From: JAJEFO01 sp965209045
GTDB lineage: Bacteria > Pseudomonadota > Alphaproteobacteria > Rhodobacterales > Rhodobacteraceae
Length of the DNA stretch: 64,000 nt
Reading direction: 5' to 3'
Assembly (NCBI GenBank): GCA_965209045.1
Contig: CBDBPW010000003.1
Span: 372,001 to 436,000 of the forward strand
The notes under the pieces: generated by a model
What the model was told of the DNA's origin: nothing
Database searches by the model: none
The model's input: only the letters and a program-made list of their open reading frames with translations
Shown here: in pieces, positions 44,870-53,620 of the stretch
How positions within the stretch are numbered: the first letter of the stretch is position 1
How the letters are laid out: each line of letters opens with the position of its first letter
Made by a program: the position numbers and the translations under genes

Positions 44870-45059
44870 TGTTGCGGCGCAGGGGAAGCGGCCGGGAAGA
44901 CCGGCGACCCTGACGCCGGATCAGCGGCAAGACTTGCGGAACAGTGATCGCAAACGGGGACACGATCTCGGCCATTGCCAGAGAGATGAAAACAAGCCGG
45001 CAGACCATCATGCGCGCGCGGGACGCATGGACATGTTCAGACGGGGAGGAAAACAGGCG

Positions 45060-46433
45060 ATGAACATCGAGATCAAGGTTGCGATCACTGTGCCGGACGG
45101 CACGGTGCACACGGAAGACATCGGTACGCTTGCCAAGGGCTCCGAAACCATTGGCGAAATCGGCCTGTCCATCCGCGAGGGCAAGGACCTGCTCCTGAAG
45201 CTACAGCAGGAAGTCGTCGCGATGCAGTGCGCTGCGTTCTGCACGGAGCGATCCTGTTGCCCCAGCTGCGGGCGAAAACTGCGCGTCAAGGCGCGCGGCC
45301 AAATCCGGTACCGCGCGGTGTTCGGCGATGTCACTGTCGCCAGTCCCCGCTTCTGCCATTGCCCCTGCCAGGCAAACGTGGCCAGAACCTTCAGCCCGCT
45401 GACCGGACTCCTGCCCGATCATGTCGCGCCGGAACTGCTCTGGCTGGAAACGAAAAGGGCATCGCTGGTGTCGTTCGGGGTCACGGCGGACCTGCTGAAA
45501 GATGCATTGCCCATCGACCGACGGCTCGGTCCGGACGCCATCCGCAGACATTTGGGTCGCGTGGCCGCCCGGATGGAGACCGAACTCGCCGACGAGCGGT
45601 TCAGCTTCATCGAAACCAGCGCCCGACAGCGCGAACAGCTCCCCAACCCCGAAGGGCCGATGACGGTGGGAATGGATGGCGGCTACATCCGGTCACGTGA
45701 AGACGGCCTGTCGCATTTCGAGGTGACGGTCGGAAAGTCGATCCCCACGGATCGCCCAAGCCGCTACCTCGTCCTGGTCCAAAGCCATGACGACAAGCCA
45801 AGGCGCCGCTTGCATGAGATACTGAAGGATCAAGGCTGGCAGGAAAACCAGCCGGTGACGTTCATGACGGATGGTAGTGACACCGTCATCAACATGGCCC
45901 TGCACATGGCGCCGGCCTCTGAACACGTTCTCGATTGGTTCCACATCACCATGCGTATCACGGCCATGCAGCAATACGTCAAAGGGCTGGCGCACCACAA
46001 TCCCGATGACGCCGAAGCCCTGTCACGCCGACTGCGCCAGATCAAGGGCTTCCTGTGGCACGGCAACCTGCATGACGGCCAGGCGGTCATCGAGGATCTG
46101 GCCATTGATCTGGATGACATCAAGACGGACTACGCCAGCATCAATGCCCTGCAGAAAGCCGCGGCTGGGTTCGAGACCTGCATCGCCAACAACAAGGCCA
46201 TGATCCCGAACTATGCAAAGCGACGGCGCTATGGAGAGCGGGTCTCAACAGGCTTTGTCGAAAGCACCGTCAACACCATCGTCGGCAAGCGCCAGCAGAT
46301 GCGTTGGTCAAGGCAAGGCGCCCACCTCTTGCTCCAGACCCGCTCCCGGACACTCGACGGAACCCTTCGGTGCAAATTCGAACAATGGCATCCCGGCATG
46401 AAGACAAACTCCGAAACCATCATGGCCGCTTGA
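45060..46433 (+). CDS. ISKra4-family transposase
   Basis: The protein is 457 residues. The N-terminal part has a zinc-ribbon-like Cys cluster (CCPSCGRKL and CHCPCQ). The catalytic part has TVGMDGGYIRSR (first Asp), VTFMTDGSDTVINMALHMA (second Asp region), LDWFHITMRI, and a C-terminal FVESTVNTIVGKRQQMRWS (Glu), matching the DDE layout of ISKra4 transposases. ATG 45060 is preceded by GGGGAGGA. It ends 4 nt before the right terminal repeat. All catalytic motifs look intact, so this copy may be active. Confidence 0.9.
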   Translation: MNIEIKVAITVPDGTVHTEDIGTLAKGSETIGEIGLSIREGKDLLLKLQQEVVAMQCAAFCTERSCCPSCGRKLRVKARGQIRYRAVFGDVTVASPRFCHCPCQANVARTFSPLTGLLPDHVAPELLWLETKRASLVSFGVTADLLKDALPIDRRLGPDAIRRHLGRVAARMETELADERFSFIETSARQREQLPNPEGPMTVGMDGGYIRSREDGLSHFEVTVGKSIPTDRPSRYLVLVQSHDDKPRRRLHEILKDQGWQENQPVTFMTDGSDTVINMALHMAPASEHVLDWFHITMRITAMQQYVKGLAHHNPDDAEALSRRLRQIKGFLWHGNLHDGQAVIEDLAIDLDDIKTDYASINALQKAAAGFETCIANNKAMIPNYAKRRRYGERVSTGFVESTVNTIVGKRQQMRWSRQGAHLLLQTRSRTLDGTLRCKFEQWHPGMKTNSETIMAA

Positions 46434-46436
46434 CTG

Positions 46437-46458
46437 CCCCGCACTTTGCGGTGCTCTC
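46437..46458 (-). repeat. Right terminal inverted repeat of the ISKra4-type element
   Basis: This 22-bp sequence is the perfect reverse complement of 44139-44160 and defines the inner end of the left arm. Confidence 0.85.
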
Positions 46459-46744
46459 GATGTGGCACGGCTAGCAGTTGCGCCGCAGTGTAGCCAGTGG
46501 AAAACGAATGCCCGGAAAGACGGTCGTCAAGTGCCGCGTGGAATGGCCTTTACGCCTTCACCGAACGTTTGCATACATTTTTGACCTTACTTACATTATT
46601 GTAGGCACTTGATCTTTTTGACGTATAGTCGCAAAGTCTGTGAATTGCGACGATCTGCCGTTCGCTGGTTTGCTTCCATCACTGCGAAGGAGTGAAGCAA
46701 CACAGCAATGTCGGGATTGTCGATGCAGATATGGAGGACACCAC
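46459..46744 (+). promoter_or_regulatory. AT-rich upstream region of tctC
   Basis: This 286-bp stretch is clearly richer in A and T than its surroundings, especially 46560-46640. TTGACC (46582) and a later TTGACG with TATAGT nearby are promoter-like but not well spaced. GGAGG at 46732-46736 is the ribosome-binding site of tctC. Confidence 0.35.
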
Positions 46745-47728
46745 GTGAAAAACGTCAAAAAACTCTGCGCCCTTGCACTCTCCGCCTCCTGCGCCCTCGC
46801 AGGCCCCGCAATTGCTGAATGGCCAGAAAAGCCTGTGAAGATCATCGTTCCCTTCGGTGCCGGTGGCACGGCAGATACGATTCCGCGCACGTTCGAGAGA
46901 GCGATCAGCGAAAACGGCCTCTTGGACGAACCGATGACGATCCTCAATGTTGGCGGCCACTTCTCGGTTGGGTCCAGGCGAGTCATGGAGGCCGAACCCG
47001 ACGGATACGAATTCCTGCTCATTCAACTTGCGTTGATGGGCGCAGAAGCCATGGGCGCAATCAACTTTGGCTGGCGTGACTTCGAGCCGGTCGCCCTGAC
47101 GGGCCGATTCTGCAATCACATCTCCGTCAGTGCGGCTTCCGAGTACCAGACTCTTGAAGACTTGATGGAAGATGCTCGCGATGGCGGAGACCCTGTGCTC
47201 GCTGGCGTCAACATTGGCGGACAGAATCACATCACGATGATCTTGCTGGAAAATTCCGACCCTGATGCAAGCTTCCGGCATGTGCAAACCGGCGGCGGGA
47301 CGAAGGTCTTCCCCGCGCTCGTAGGCGGGCACATAGATGTCGGAACGCAGACCACGCTTGAGATCGTCAACAATAGCCTAGGTGCTGACGGCAACCTGGC
47401 TCAGGACGCGCCGCTTCGGCCAATTGCCTTCACCGGCGCGGAGCGTGACCCGCGATTGCCAATGGTGCCAACGGCGGCCGAACAGGGATACGAGGTGATC
47501 TTCTGCCCGGACTTCTGGTGGCTTGCACCGAAAGGCACACCGCAGGAAGCAATTGACGGATTGGCCGATGTACTGCAGGCGGCAGCGGACACGCAGGTCG
47601 TGAAGGATCTCTACGAAAGCAAGGGATTGCTACCCACGTTCGCGCGTGATGACGAGTTTCGTGAGTATCTTGCCTGGATGTGGGATACCCTTGAAGAGCC
47701 TCTGGCATCCATCGAACTCAAGAATTGA
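46745..47728 (+). CDS. tctC: Tripartite tricarboxylate transporter substrate-binding protein (TctC)
   Basis: The protein is 327 residues with a Sec signal peptide (KKLCALALSASCALAGPAIA). The mature part begins EWPEKPVKIIVPFGAGGTADTIPR, the hallmark of the TctC/Bug family of periplasmic solute binders, and contains GGGTKVFPALVGGHIDVG and DPRLPMVPTAAEQGYEV. It binds carboxylates such as tricarboxylates and delivers them to TctAB. The start is a GTG at 46745 nine nt after GGAGG. It is the first gene of a tctC-tctB-tctA operon carried between two IS arms. Confidence 0.92.
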   Translation: MKNVKKLCALALSASCALAGPAIAEWPEKPVKIIVPFGAGGTADTIPRTFERAISENGLLDEPMTILNVGGHFSVGSRRVMEAEPDGYEFLLIQLALMGAEAMGAINFGWRDFEPVALTGRFCNHISVSAASEYQTLEDLMEDARDGGDPVLAGVNIGGQNHITMILLENSDPDASFRHVQTGGGTKVFPALVGGHIDVGTQTTLEIVNNSLGADGNLAQDAPLRPIAFTGAERDPRLPMVPTAAEQGYEVIFCPDFWWLAPKGTPQEAIDGLADVLQAAADTQVVKDLYESKGLLPTFARDDEFREYLAWMWDTLEEPLASIELKN

Positions 47729-47763
47729 ACGAGGGCTAACTGGCCTACACGGGATGATCGTTC

Positions 47764-48255
47764 ATGTCGCGCGGTCGGACAATTCTGGAGGTCTCGATCT
47801 CAGGCGCGTTCATGGGGATTGCACTGGCGGTCCTCATCGAAGTTCATGACTTGCCACCGGGGCTTATCGACCCGCTTGGATCGGCCCCGGTTCCGCAGTG
47901 GACCGCGACAATTCTGTTTCTGCTTAGCCTCGCGATGCTGGCACGAGTCCTCCTGTTGCCATCGACAGGTGAGGCTGGGGAAAGCAGCGAGGCTGAGGAA
48001 GACGAGGTCGTTGAGCGCCCCGGTGCAGCCGTGGGCGTCGTGGTCCTGACAACCCTATACGTTTTGGTGCTCGCCTCCCGCGCCGTCGGATTTAGTGTTC
48101 TGACAGCGTCGTTTGTGTTTTTGCTTGTCTTCCTGCTCAGCCGAGATCGTTCAAGGGCGCCATGGAAGGGCTTGCTGCTCGGCATACCGGTTGGCTTTGG
48201 ATGCGAGTATCTCTTCACACAGGTTTTCGTGGTTGATCTGCCGACGTGGTGGTGA
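47764..48255 (+). CDS. tctB: Tripartite tricarboxylate transporter small membrane subunit (TctB)
   Basis: The protein is 163 residues with four predicted membrane helices: ILEVSISGAFMGIALAVLIE, TATILFLLSLAMLARVLLL, AVGVVVLTTLYVLVLAS and VLTASFVFLLVFLLS. An acidic linker (ESSEAEEDE) separates the first and second pairs. Position between tctC and tctA and the topology identify TctB. It starts 35 nt after tctC. Confidence 0.87.
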   Translation: MSRGRTILEVSISGAFMGIALAVLIEVHDLPPGLIDPLGSAPVPQWTATILFLLSLAMLARVLLLPSTGEAGESSEAEEDEVVERPGAAVGVVVLTTLYVLVLASRAVGFSVLTASFVFLLVFLLSRDRSRAPWKGLLLGIPVGFGCEYLFTQVFVVDLPTWW

Positions 48256-48271
48256 AGGAGTTGCACTTGCA

Positions 48272-49765
48272 ATGATGGAAGCTCTAATGGCCGGCTTTGC
48301 GACGATTGCGTCGCCTTGGCCTTTCCTCTTCCTGCTAGCCGGCACGTTTCTCGGGGTGACCATTGGTGCGATACCCGGCCTGTCGGGCTCCATGCTGATC
48401 GCGCTGACATTGCCATTGACCTACTACATGGATGCTCTCACTGCCGTGTTGCTCATCATCGGAATGTACGTTGGCTCCGTTGCCGGCGGGCTGGTTTCGG
48501 CAACGCTCTTGCGAATGCCGGGGACGGCCGCGTCAGTGATGACGACGTTTGATGGCTATCCTATGGCGCGGTCTGGCCGACCAGGACACGCACTCGGGCT
48601 GGGAATTTCTGCATCTCTTGTAGGTGGACTGATTTCATGGGTGGTTCTGGCAACCATGGCTCAGCCGATTTCGATTTGGGCGACACGCTTTGGCCCATTC
48701 GAATACTTCACACTCATTCTATCCGCCCTCGTTCTGATCGCTGCCGTTAGCCAAGGCTCCATGCTGAAAGGCCTTATCGCAGGCGCCTTTGGCATCTTGG
48801 TGTCAATGCCTGGCATAGACCCGTCTTCCGGTCAGCCACGAATGACTTGGGACTGGTACATGCTGAACGGCGGATTGAAGCTCATGCCCGTTCTTTTGGG
48901 GGCATTTGTCGTCAGCCAGATTCTCAGAGACGTAATTGAGATCGATCGCAAGTTCAAACGCGTCGACTTGATCAAGGACAGCATCTTCATTTCGCTGCAC
49001 GACTATCGCAGGCAGGCGGTAAACCTTATCAGATCCTCTGTCATTGGAACCGTGATCGGCATACTCCCAGGAGTGGGCGCAAACATCGGATCCGTTGTTT
49101 CCTACACCGCCGCAAAGAATTCTTCGAGGGAGCCCGAACTGTTTGGGCGCGGACATGATGACGGAATTGTCGCTTCGGAGGCGGCAAACAACGCCACGGT
49201 CGGAGGCGCCTTGATACCGCTCATTGCTATGGGAATTCCGGGAAGTGTCATCGATGTCTTCCTGATTGCCGCATTGATGATCCACTCGATTCAGCCGGGG
49301 CCGTATCTCTTTCTCAACAACGCAGACATCGTGTGGGCCATGATCGCAGCCTGCCTTGTCGCGAACCTGATGATGTTTGCCATCATGGTTTCGGGTGCAG
49401 CGTATATGTCTCGGCTGATGTATCTGCCTCGTGCCTATTTGCTGCCGGTCGTGCTGAGCTTCTGCATTGTGGGGGCTTACGGGCTAGACAACACAATGTT
49501 CGATGTATGGGTCATGTTGGCATTTGGCGTGATTGGGTTCTTCATGGAACGCGTGTCTATTCCGCTTGGACCGTTTATCATTGGGTTCATTCTAGCGCCG
49601 TTGGCAGAAGTGAATCTTCGAAGTGGCCTCAGCGCAACCGCCGGCGACATAACGCCCATTTTCACGCGGCCGTTGTCTCTGACATTCCTGATACTGACGG
49701 TCGTCCTTTTGGTCATGCCGATTTTGGGCAAATTCAGGCGACGCCGCACAAATGCACGGACGTAG
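48272..49765 (+). CDS. tctA: Tripartite tricarboxylate transporter large permease (TctA)
   Basis: The protein is 497 residues with about 12 membrane helices. Family motifs are FLGVTIGAIPGLSGSMLIAL (the conserved GAIPGL loop), RMPGTAASVMTTFDGYPMARSG, and the second-half repeat VIGTVIGILPGVGANIGSVVSYTAAK with ASEAANNATVGGALIPLIAMGIPGS. It is the sodium- or proton-driven channel of the tripartite system. ATG 48272 has AAGGAG 11 nt upstream. The IS fragment begins 38 nt after its stop. Confidence 0.93.
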   Translation: MMEALMAGFATIASPWPFLFLLAGTFLGVTIGAIPGLSGSMLIALTLPLTYYMDALTAVLLIIGMYVGSVAGGLVSATLLRMPGTAASVMTTFDGYPMARSGRPGHALGLGISASLVGGLISWVVLATMAQPISIWATRFGPFEYFTLILSALVLIAAVSQGSMLKGLIAGAFGILVSMPGIDPSSGQPRMTWDWYMLNGGLKLMPVLLGAFVVSQILRDVIEIDRKFKRVDLIKDSIFISLHDYRRQAVNLIRSSVIGTVIGILPGVGANIGSVVSYTAAKNSSREPELFGRGHDDGIVASEAANNATVGGALIPLIAMGIPGSVIDVFLIAALMIHSIQPGPYLFLNNADIVWAMIAACLVANLMMFAIMVSGAAYMSRLMYLPRAYLLPVVLSFCIVGAYGLDNTMFDVWVMLAFGVIGFFMERVSIPLGPFIIGFILAPLAEVNLRSGLSATAGDITPIFTRPLSLTFLILTVVLLVMPILGKFRRRRTNART

Positions 49766-49803
49766 GGACTGGGTGGGCCTCATCGCATGATTTGTACGCT
49801 GGA

Positions 49804-50090
49804 TCACCTTAAGGAAGAACGGAGCGTGAACACCTTGCGGCGGACCTTCATGCCGGCATTCTCATCGAAGCAAGGTTCAGCGGCCGGAATTCCGTCCGCA
49901 TGCTGTCGTCGTCGGCATCCCAGCTGTAGTCTCCGGTCAGGTTGATGTGCAGCCAGCCCAGCGGGCAGATCATCGGACTGATCCCGAAAAGTCGAACCTT
50001 CAGCTGCATGATGTCCTGTGACGCGGCCATGACCCAAACGTGCCATCACGGACCAAATTCAGCAATTGCCCCGCACTTTGCGTTGCTCTC
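49804..50090 (-). mobile_element. Left-end fragment of an ISKra4-type element (right arm)
   Basis: Read on the minus strand this repeats the left end of the complete element at 44139: the terminal repeat with one mismatch (50069-50090), the leader, and the start of the pRiA4b ORF-3-like gene (MAASQDIMQLKVRLFGISPM, from 50030). Similarity stops soon after, and the frame ends about 60 residues in. The transposase is missing. Confidence 0.8.
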
Positions 50091-50099
50091 AATCTGATT
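50091..50099 (+). repeat. Target-site duplication, right copy
   Basis: AATCTGATT directly follows the outer end of the right IS arm and is identical to 44130-44138. Confidence 0.75.
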
Positions 50100-50154
50100 G
50101 CACGACTTGGGCAGTTGCCTGTGGGCCGGACGCTGAAATGATTGCGCGGCCATT

Positions 50155-50493
50155 GTGCGGCCTTTGCCCGATTGGGTCCGTCACACCGATCGTGGCGTCC
50201 AGTACGCTGCGCTCCGGCACAGGCGCATCATGACTCAACGGCGCCTTGTCGGGTCCATGAGCCGGCGCGGCAACCCCTATGACAATGCCCAGGCCGAGAG
50301 CTTCCTGAAGACCCTGAAAGTCGAGAGGGTCTGCGTCGGCGACCGCGAGACCTTCGAGGACGTCGCAGCCGACTTGCCACGCTTCATTGAAGGCGTCTGC
50401 AACGCCACGCGCCTGCATTCGGCGCCCGGATGTCTGAGCCCGAACAGGCTCGAGGAGATGAACGCCCCGGATGAGTCAAAAAGTGCAGGCTGA
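50155..50493 (+). pseudogene. IS3-family transposase fragment (C-terminal part)
   Basis: About 112 residues match the end of an IS3-type integrase: RHTDRGVQYAALRHRRIM (second catalytic Asp region), LVGSMSRRGNPYDNAQAESF (with the catalytic Glu), KTLKVERV, LPRFIEGVCNATRLHSAPG and CLSPNRLEEMN. The upstream two-thirds of the transposase, with the first catalytic Asp, are absent, so the copy is dead. It sits just outside the composite transposon. Confidence 0.8.
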
Positions 50494-50634
50494 ACTGTCC
50501 AGCCATAAGGGCGCACTCCATGTTTCCAAGGCAAAGAAAAGACGCTTTGGGCGCTGACCCCGGCTCCTGGGGCGGGAATCTCAGCCGCAGGAACTGGGCA
50601 GGCGCGACAGGATGCACCATCATGCTTCCAAAGC

Positions 50635-51400
50635 GGCAAGGCCCCGGAGGCGGACCGCGTGACCTCCTCGCCGCAGGCGGAGCACGAGCGGGTCGAGCGC
50701 CACGAGATCTGGGTTTCCAGGGATCCGGTGTACAGGATCCGCTTCCCGCAGGGCTTGCAGGCTTCCATGATCAGGCGAAGCGTCCGTCAATTTCGTTGTG
50801 CGCGGAACGGAGAACTCGCCAGCATCGGCAAGCCGAGTGTCGAGATCGTCTACGGCAGCCCAAGCCAACTCAGGAGACCGCCGACGCTGAAGCGCTCCTG
50901 GGCTTCAGCCCCGCGCACCGGTCAAGGGAGCGCGCCTACCGGACCCTTGACGACGCCGTGACGTGGAACGCGGACAGGTGCCGGATGCGCAGCGGGCATG
51001 GCTCGGAGAACCTCAACTGCTGCAGAAGGCCGACGACAAGTCTCGTCCTCGGGCACGGCAAACCGGTCGTGTCGATGATCAGGAACCTGAACCGGAAACC
51101 CAGACGCGTGCTTGGCTGGCTCAACCTCGGCCGGAACACGCAGCCCCGCAAGGTTTTCGCTGCGCAGCCCCGCAATCGACCGCCCACACAAGGACGGCGG
51201 GACCCGCCTGGCGTCGGCAGGCAGGCCGATCGGCATGTCCACTATCAGCAACAGAGTGGACGAGGTCGGGGCGGAGCCACGGAAACGCCGTAACGGCCGA
51301 ATCTGGTGCGGGAAGAGCTGCCGGCCCGCCGAACGGTTTCGTCAAGGTCCGCAATGACAGGATCAGGCGTGGCAAAGGCAACAGGGCGAATTTTTTCTGT
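50635..51400 (+). pseudogene. Decayed ISAs1-family transposase 3' part
   Basis: This is a degenerate relative of the C-terminal half of the element at 51465-53320. Matching pieces are spread over two frames: QAEHERVERHEIWVSRDPVY, then SAPRTGQGSAPTGPLTTP-like drift, and a later MIRNLNRKPRRVLGWL corresponding to IRNLNRNPRLVLDWL. The nucleotide match continues past the gene to about 51400 (GTGGCAAAGGCAA). Its 5' half and DruA-like part are missing. It indicates an earlier insertion by a related element at this place. Confidence 0.7.
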
Positions 51401-51464
51401 GAGTGATCGGCCTTTCCTGCAAGGCTTGTCCTGAACCGGGTGGACAACCCCGCTCAAGTCGTCC

Positions 51465-53320
51465 ATGACGGCGCCTGACGAAGGCGAATCAGGGGCCGCA
51501 ATGGATCTCTCGAAGCTGAACGTGACGCCGGTGGCGCGGGACGAGGAGCCGCGCTTCCGCGCGCTCATGGACGAGCAGCACTATCTCGGCGCGCCGTCGA
51601 AGATCGGCCAGACGGTCTGGTATGCGGCCGACGACGGCAGCGGCGAATGGCCGGCGCTGGCCGCCTTCTCGGCGGCGGCGCTCAAGTGCGGCGCGCGCGA
51701 CGCGTGGATCGGATGGTGCCGGCGCGAGCAGTTCGGGCGGCTGCACCTGATCGCCAACAACGTGCGGCTGCTCCTTCGGGGACGCCGGCCGAACCTCGGC
51801 TCGCGGTTCCTGGCCCTCTGCGCCCGGCGCATCAGCGCCGACTGGCAGGCGCGCCATCATCATCCGCTGCTGCTCCTGGAGACGTTCGTGGATCCGGACC
51901 GCTTCCACGGGACGGTCTACCTTGCCGCCAACTGGACGCCGGTCGGCGAGACCCGGGGCTACCGCCGCCGCCGCGACGGATACGTCGCCGGATCGACCCC
52001 GAAGCGGGTCCTGCTGCTGCCGCTCGACCGCAACGCACGGAGCCTGCTCCGAGCGCCCAGGCTGGCGACGGAGCACCAACTGCATGGAGCCGAGAAGATG
52101 AAGAAGATGAACGTGGCCGAGGCGGCCGGAATCCTGGCCTGCTTCAAGGGCGCCGTGGACGACCCCCGCGAGGCCGGCGGGCTCCGCCACCGCATCGAGT
52201 CCCTGCTGGCGCTCTGCACCGCCGCCACGCTATGCGGGGCGACGGGATGGAAGGCGATCCACGAATGGATCCAGAGCCTCAGCCCGGCGATGCTGGACCA
52301 CTTCAGGTGCCGCAAGATCGACGGCGTGCACGAGCGGCCGAGCATCTACTGCATCCGCAACATCATGATCAAGGTCGACCCCGACCAGCTTGCCCGGGCC
52401 ACGGCCCGCTTCTGCCGGGAGCATGGGTGGGACCAGGGCGCGGGCATCGCCGTCGACGGCAAGACGATCTGCGGCGCGGTCGACGACGAGGGGCGCCAGA
52501 CGCACGTGCTCGGGGCCGGCACCCATGGCGCCTCCGCCCCGCTGGCTCAAAAAAAACCGTTCTGACCACCGACGACGACGAGGAGAAGGCCACCAACGAG
52601 ATCGGCGTCTTCATCCCGACCATGGACCTGGTCCCGGACATCGCCGGACGCACCGTCACCGCCGACGCGCTTCTCACCCAGACCGCGATCTCCGCCTGCC
52701 TGCGCGGCCGGGACGCCCACTTCGTGTTCGTCGCCAAGGGCAACCAGAAGAACCTGCTCAAGGAGATCAGGGGCCACTTCGGTTCGCAATGCCCGAGGGA
52801 GGCCGACTTCGCGACCCGCTCGTCGCAGCCGGAGCACGGGCGGATCGAGCAGCGCGAGATCTGGGTCTCCACGGATCCGGTGCACAGGATCTCCTTCCCG
52901 TGGGTCGAGCAGGTCTTCATGATCAAGCGGACCGTCCGGGAATATCGTTGCGCCCGGAACGGAAAGCCCGCCACGCTCGGCAAGCCGAGCGTCGAGATCG
53001 TCTACGGCATCACGAGCCACACGCCGGAGACCGCCGGCGCCGAGGCCCTTCTTGCCTTCAACCGCGCGCACTGGTCGTGCGAGCGCGTCCACCGGATCCT
53101 CGACGACGCAGCGACGTGGAACGAGGACAGGTGCCGGGTCCGCAGCGGGCACGGCCCGGAGAACCTTAGCTGCCTCAGGAGATTGGCGATCGGCCTCATC
53201 CTCGGGCGCGGCAGGCCGGTCGCGCCGACGATCAGGAACCTGAACCGGAACCCGCGCCTCGTGCTCGACTGGCTCAGGCTCAGCCGGAACACGCAGCCAC
53301 GCGCGAAGCTCGCCGCGTAG
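51465..53320 (+). CDS. DruA-like (DUF4338) domain joined to ISAs1-family transposase via frameshift
   Basis: The first frame (51465-52565) has a DUF4338/DruA-like domain (MDLSKLNVTPVARDEEPRF, MDEQHYLGAPSKIGQTVWYA, LLETFVDPDRFHGTVYLAAN) and then, from about residue 207, the ISAs1 N-terminus (KMNVAEAAGILACFKGAVDD, GIAVDGKTICGAV). It stops just after a run of eight A at 52549-52556. The -1 frame continues KKTVLTTDDDEEKATNEIG through VTADALLTQTAI, HFVFVAKGNQKNLL and VEIVYGITS to 53320. A -1 slip on the A run would give one protein of about 618 residues. Alternatively the run is a disabling mutation. Start ATG 51465 or 51501. Confidence 0.8.
52549..52556 (+). other. A8 candidate -1 ribosomal frameshift site
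   Basis: Frame 0 reads CTG GCT CAA AAA AAA CCG TTC TGA. A one-base backward slip on the A run gives AAA ACC GTT CTG ACC and enters the rest of the transposase. A-runs of this kind are used for programmed -1 frameshifting in several IS families. Confidence 0.55.
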
Positions 53321-53620
53321 CCCCGCAACCGGCCACTCCGGACCAGGTCGAAAGAACCTGCCTGGCAGCGCCAGGCGGGCCAGTCGGCATGCCCGCAATC
53401 ACGCGCAGGGCGGGGAAAGCGAGGGCCAGGTCACGGAATTGCCGCCGAAACAGCCGAATCCGGTGCAGGATGAGTTGCCGACCCGGCAAACGGCCTTGTC
53501 AAGGGCCAAGGAGAAAAAATCCGCCGTGGCAAAGGCAAAGACACGTCTTCCGTGACATCGTACTATCTGCTATGCAGGAAAGTCGGAGGCCAAGGCCTTC
53601 ATTGCGATGGGAGGGCTTGC
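53321..53620. other. Right-end non-coding part of the ISAs1-type element
   Basis: This 300-bp stretch follows the transposase. It matches the region 51188-51400 next to the decayed copy, ending near GTGGCAAAGGCAAA (about 53538), which probably marks the element's right end. GGGAGGG at 53609-53615 is the ribosome-binding site of the next gene. Confidence 0.45.

Larger units (their letters stand above)
44139..46458 (+). mobile_element. ISKra4-family insertion sequence (complete copy)
   Basis: The element is about 2320 bp and carries a passenger gene with pRiA4b ORF-3 similarity (frameshifted) and an ISKra4-type transposase. Terminal inverted repeats of 22 bp, GAGAGCACCGCAAAG... at 44139-44160 and its perfect complement at 46437-46458, bound it. 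No direct repeat of AATCTGATT is found at its inner (right) end, as expected if it forms one arm of a composite element. Confidence 0.85.
44139..50090. mobile_element. Composite transposon: ISKra4-type element, tctCBA cargo, inverted IS fragment
   Basis: The left arm (44139-46458) is a complete ISKra4-type element; the right arm (49804-50090) is the left end of a related element in inverse orientation. Both outer ends start GAGAGC(A)(A/C)CGCAAAG reading inward, and a 9-bp direct repeat AATCTGATT flanks the whole 5.95-kb unit. The cargo is a tripartite tricarboxylate transporter operon. The whole unit therefore appears to have moved together into DNA between cobL and the IS3 fragment. The right arm has no transposase, so the left arm must have supplied it. 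Confidence 0.7.

Noticed and set aside
51647..52548. Upstream part of the second transposase frame as a separate protein
   Set aside because: Before the A8 run this frame gives an Arg/Pro-rich shadow of the DruA-like domain; only the part after the run is real.
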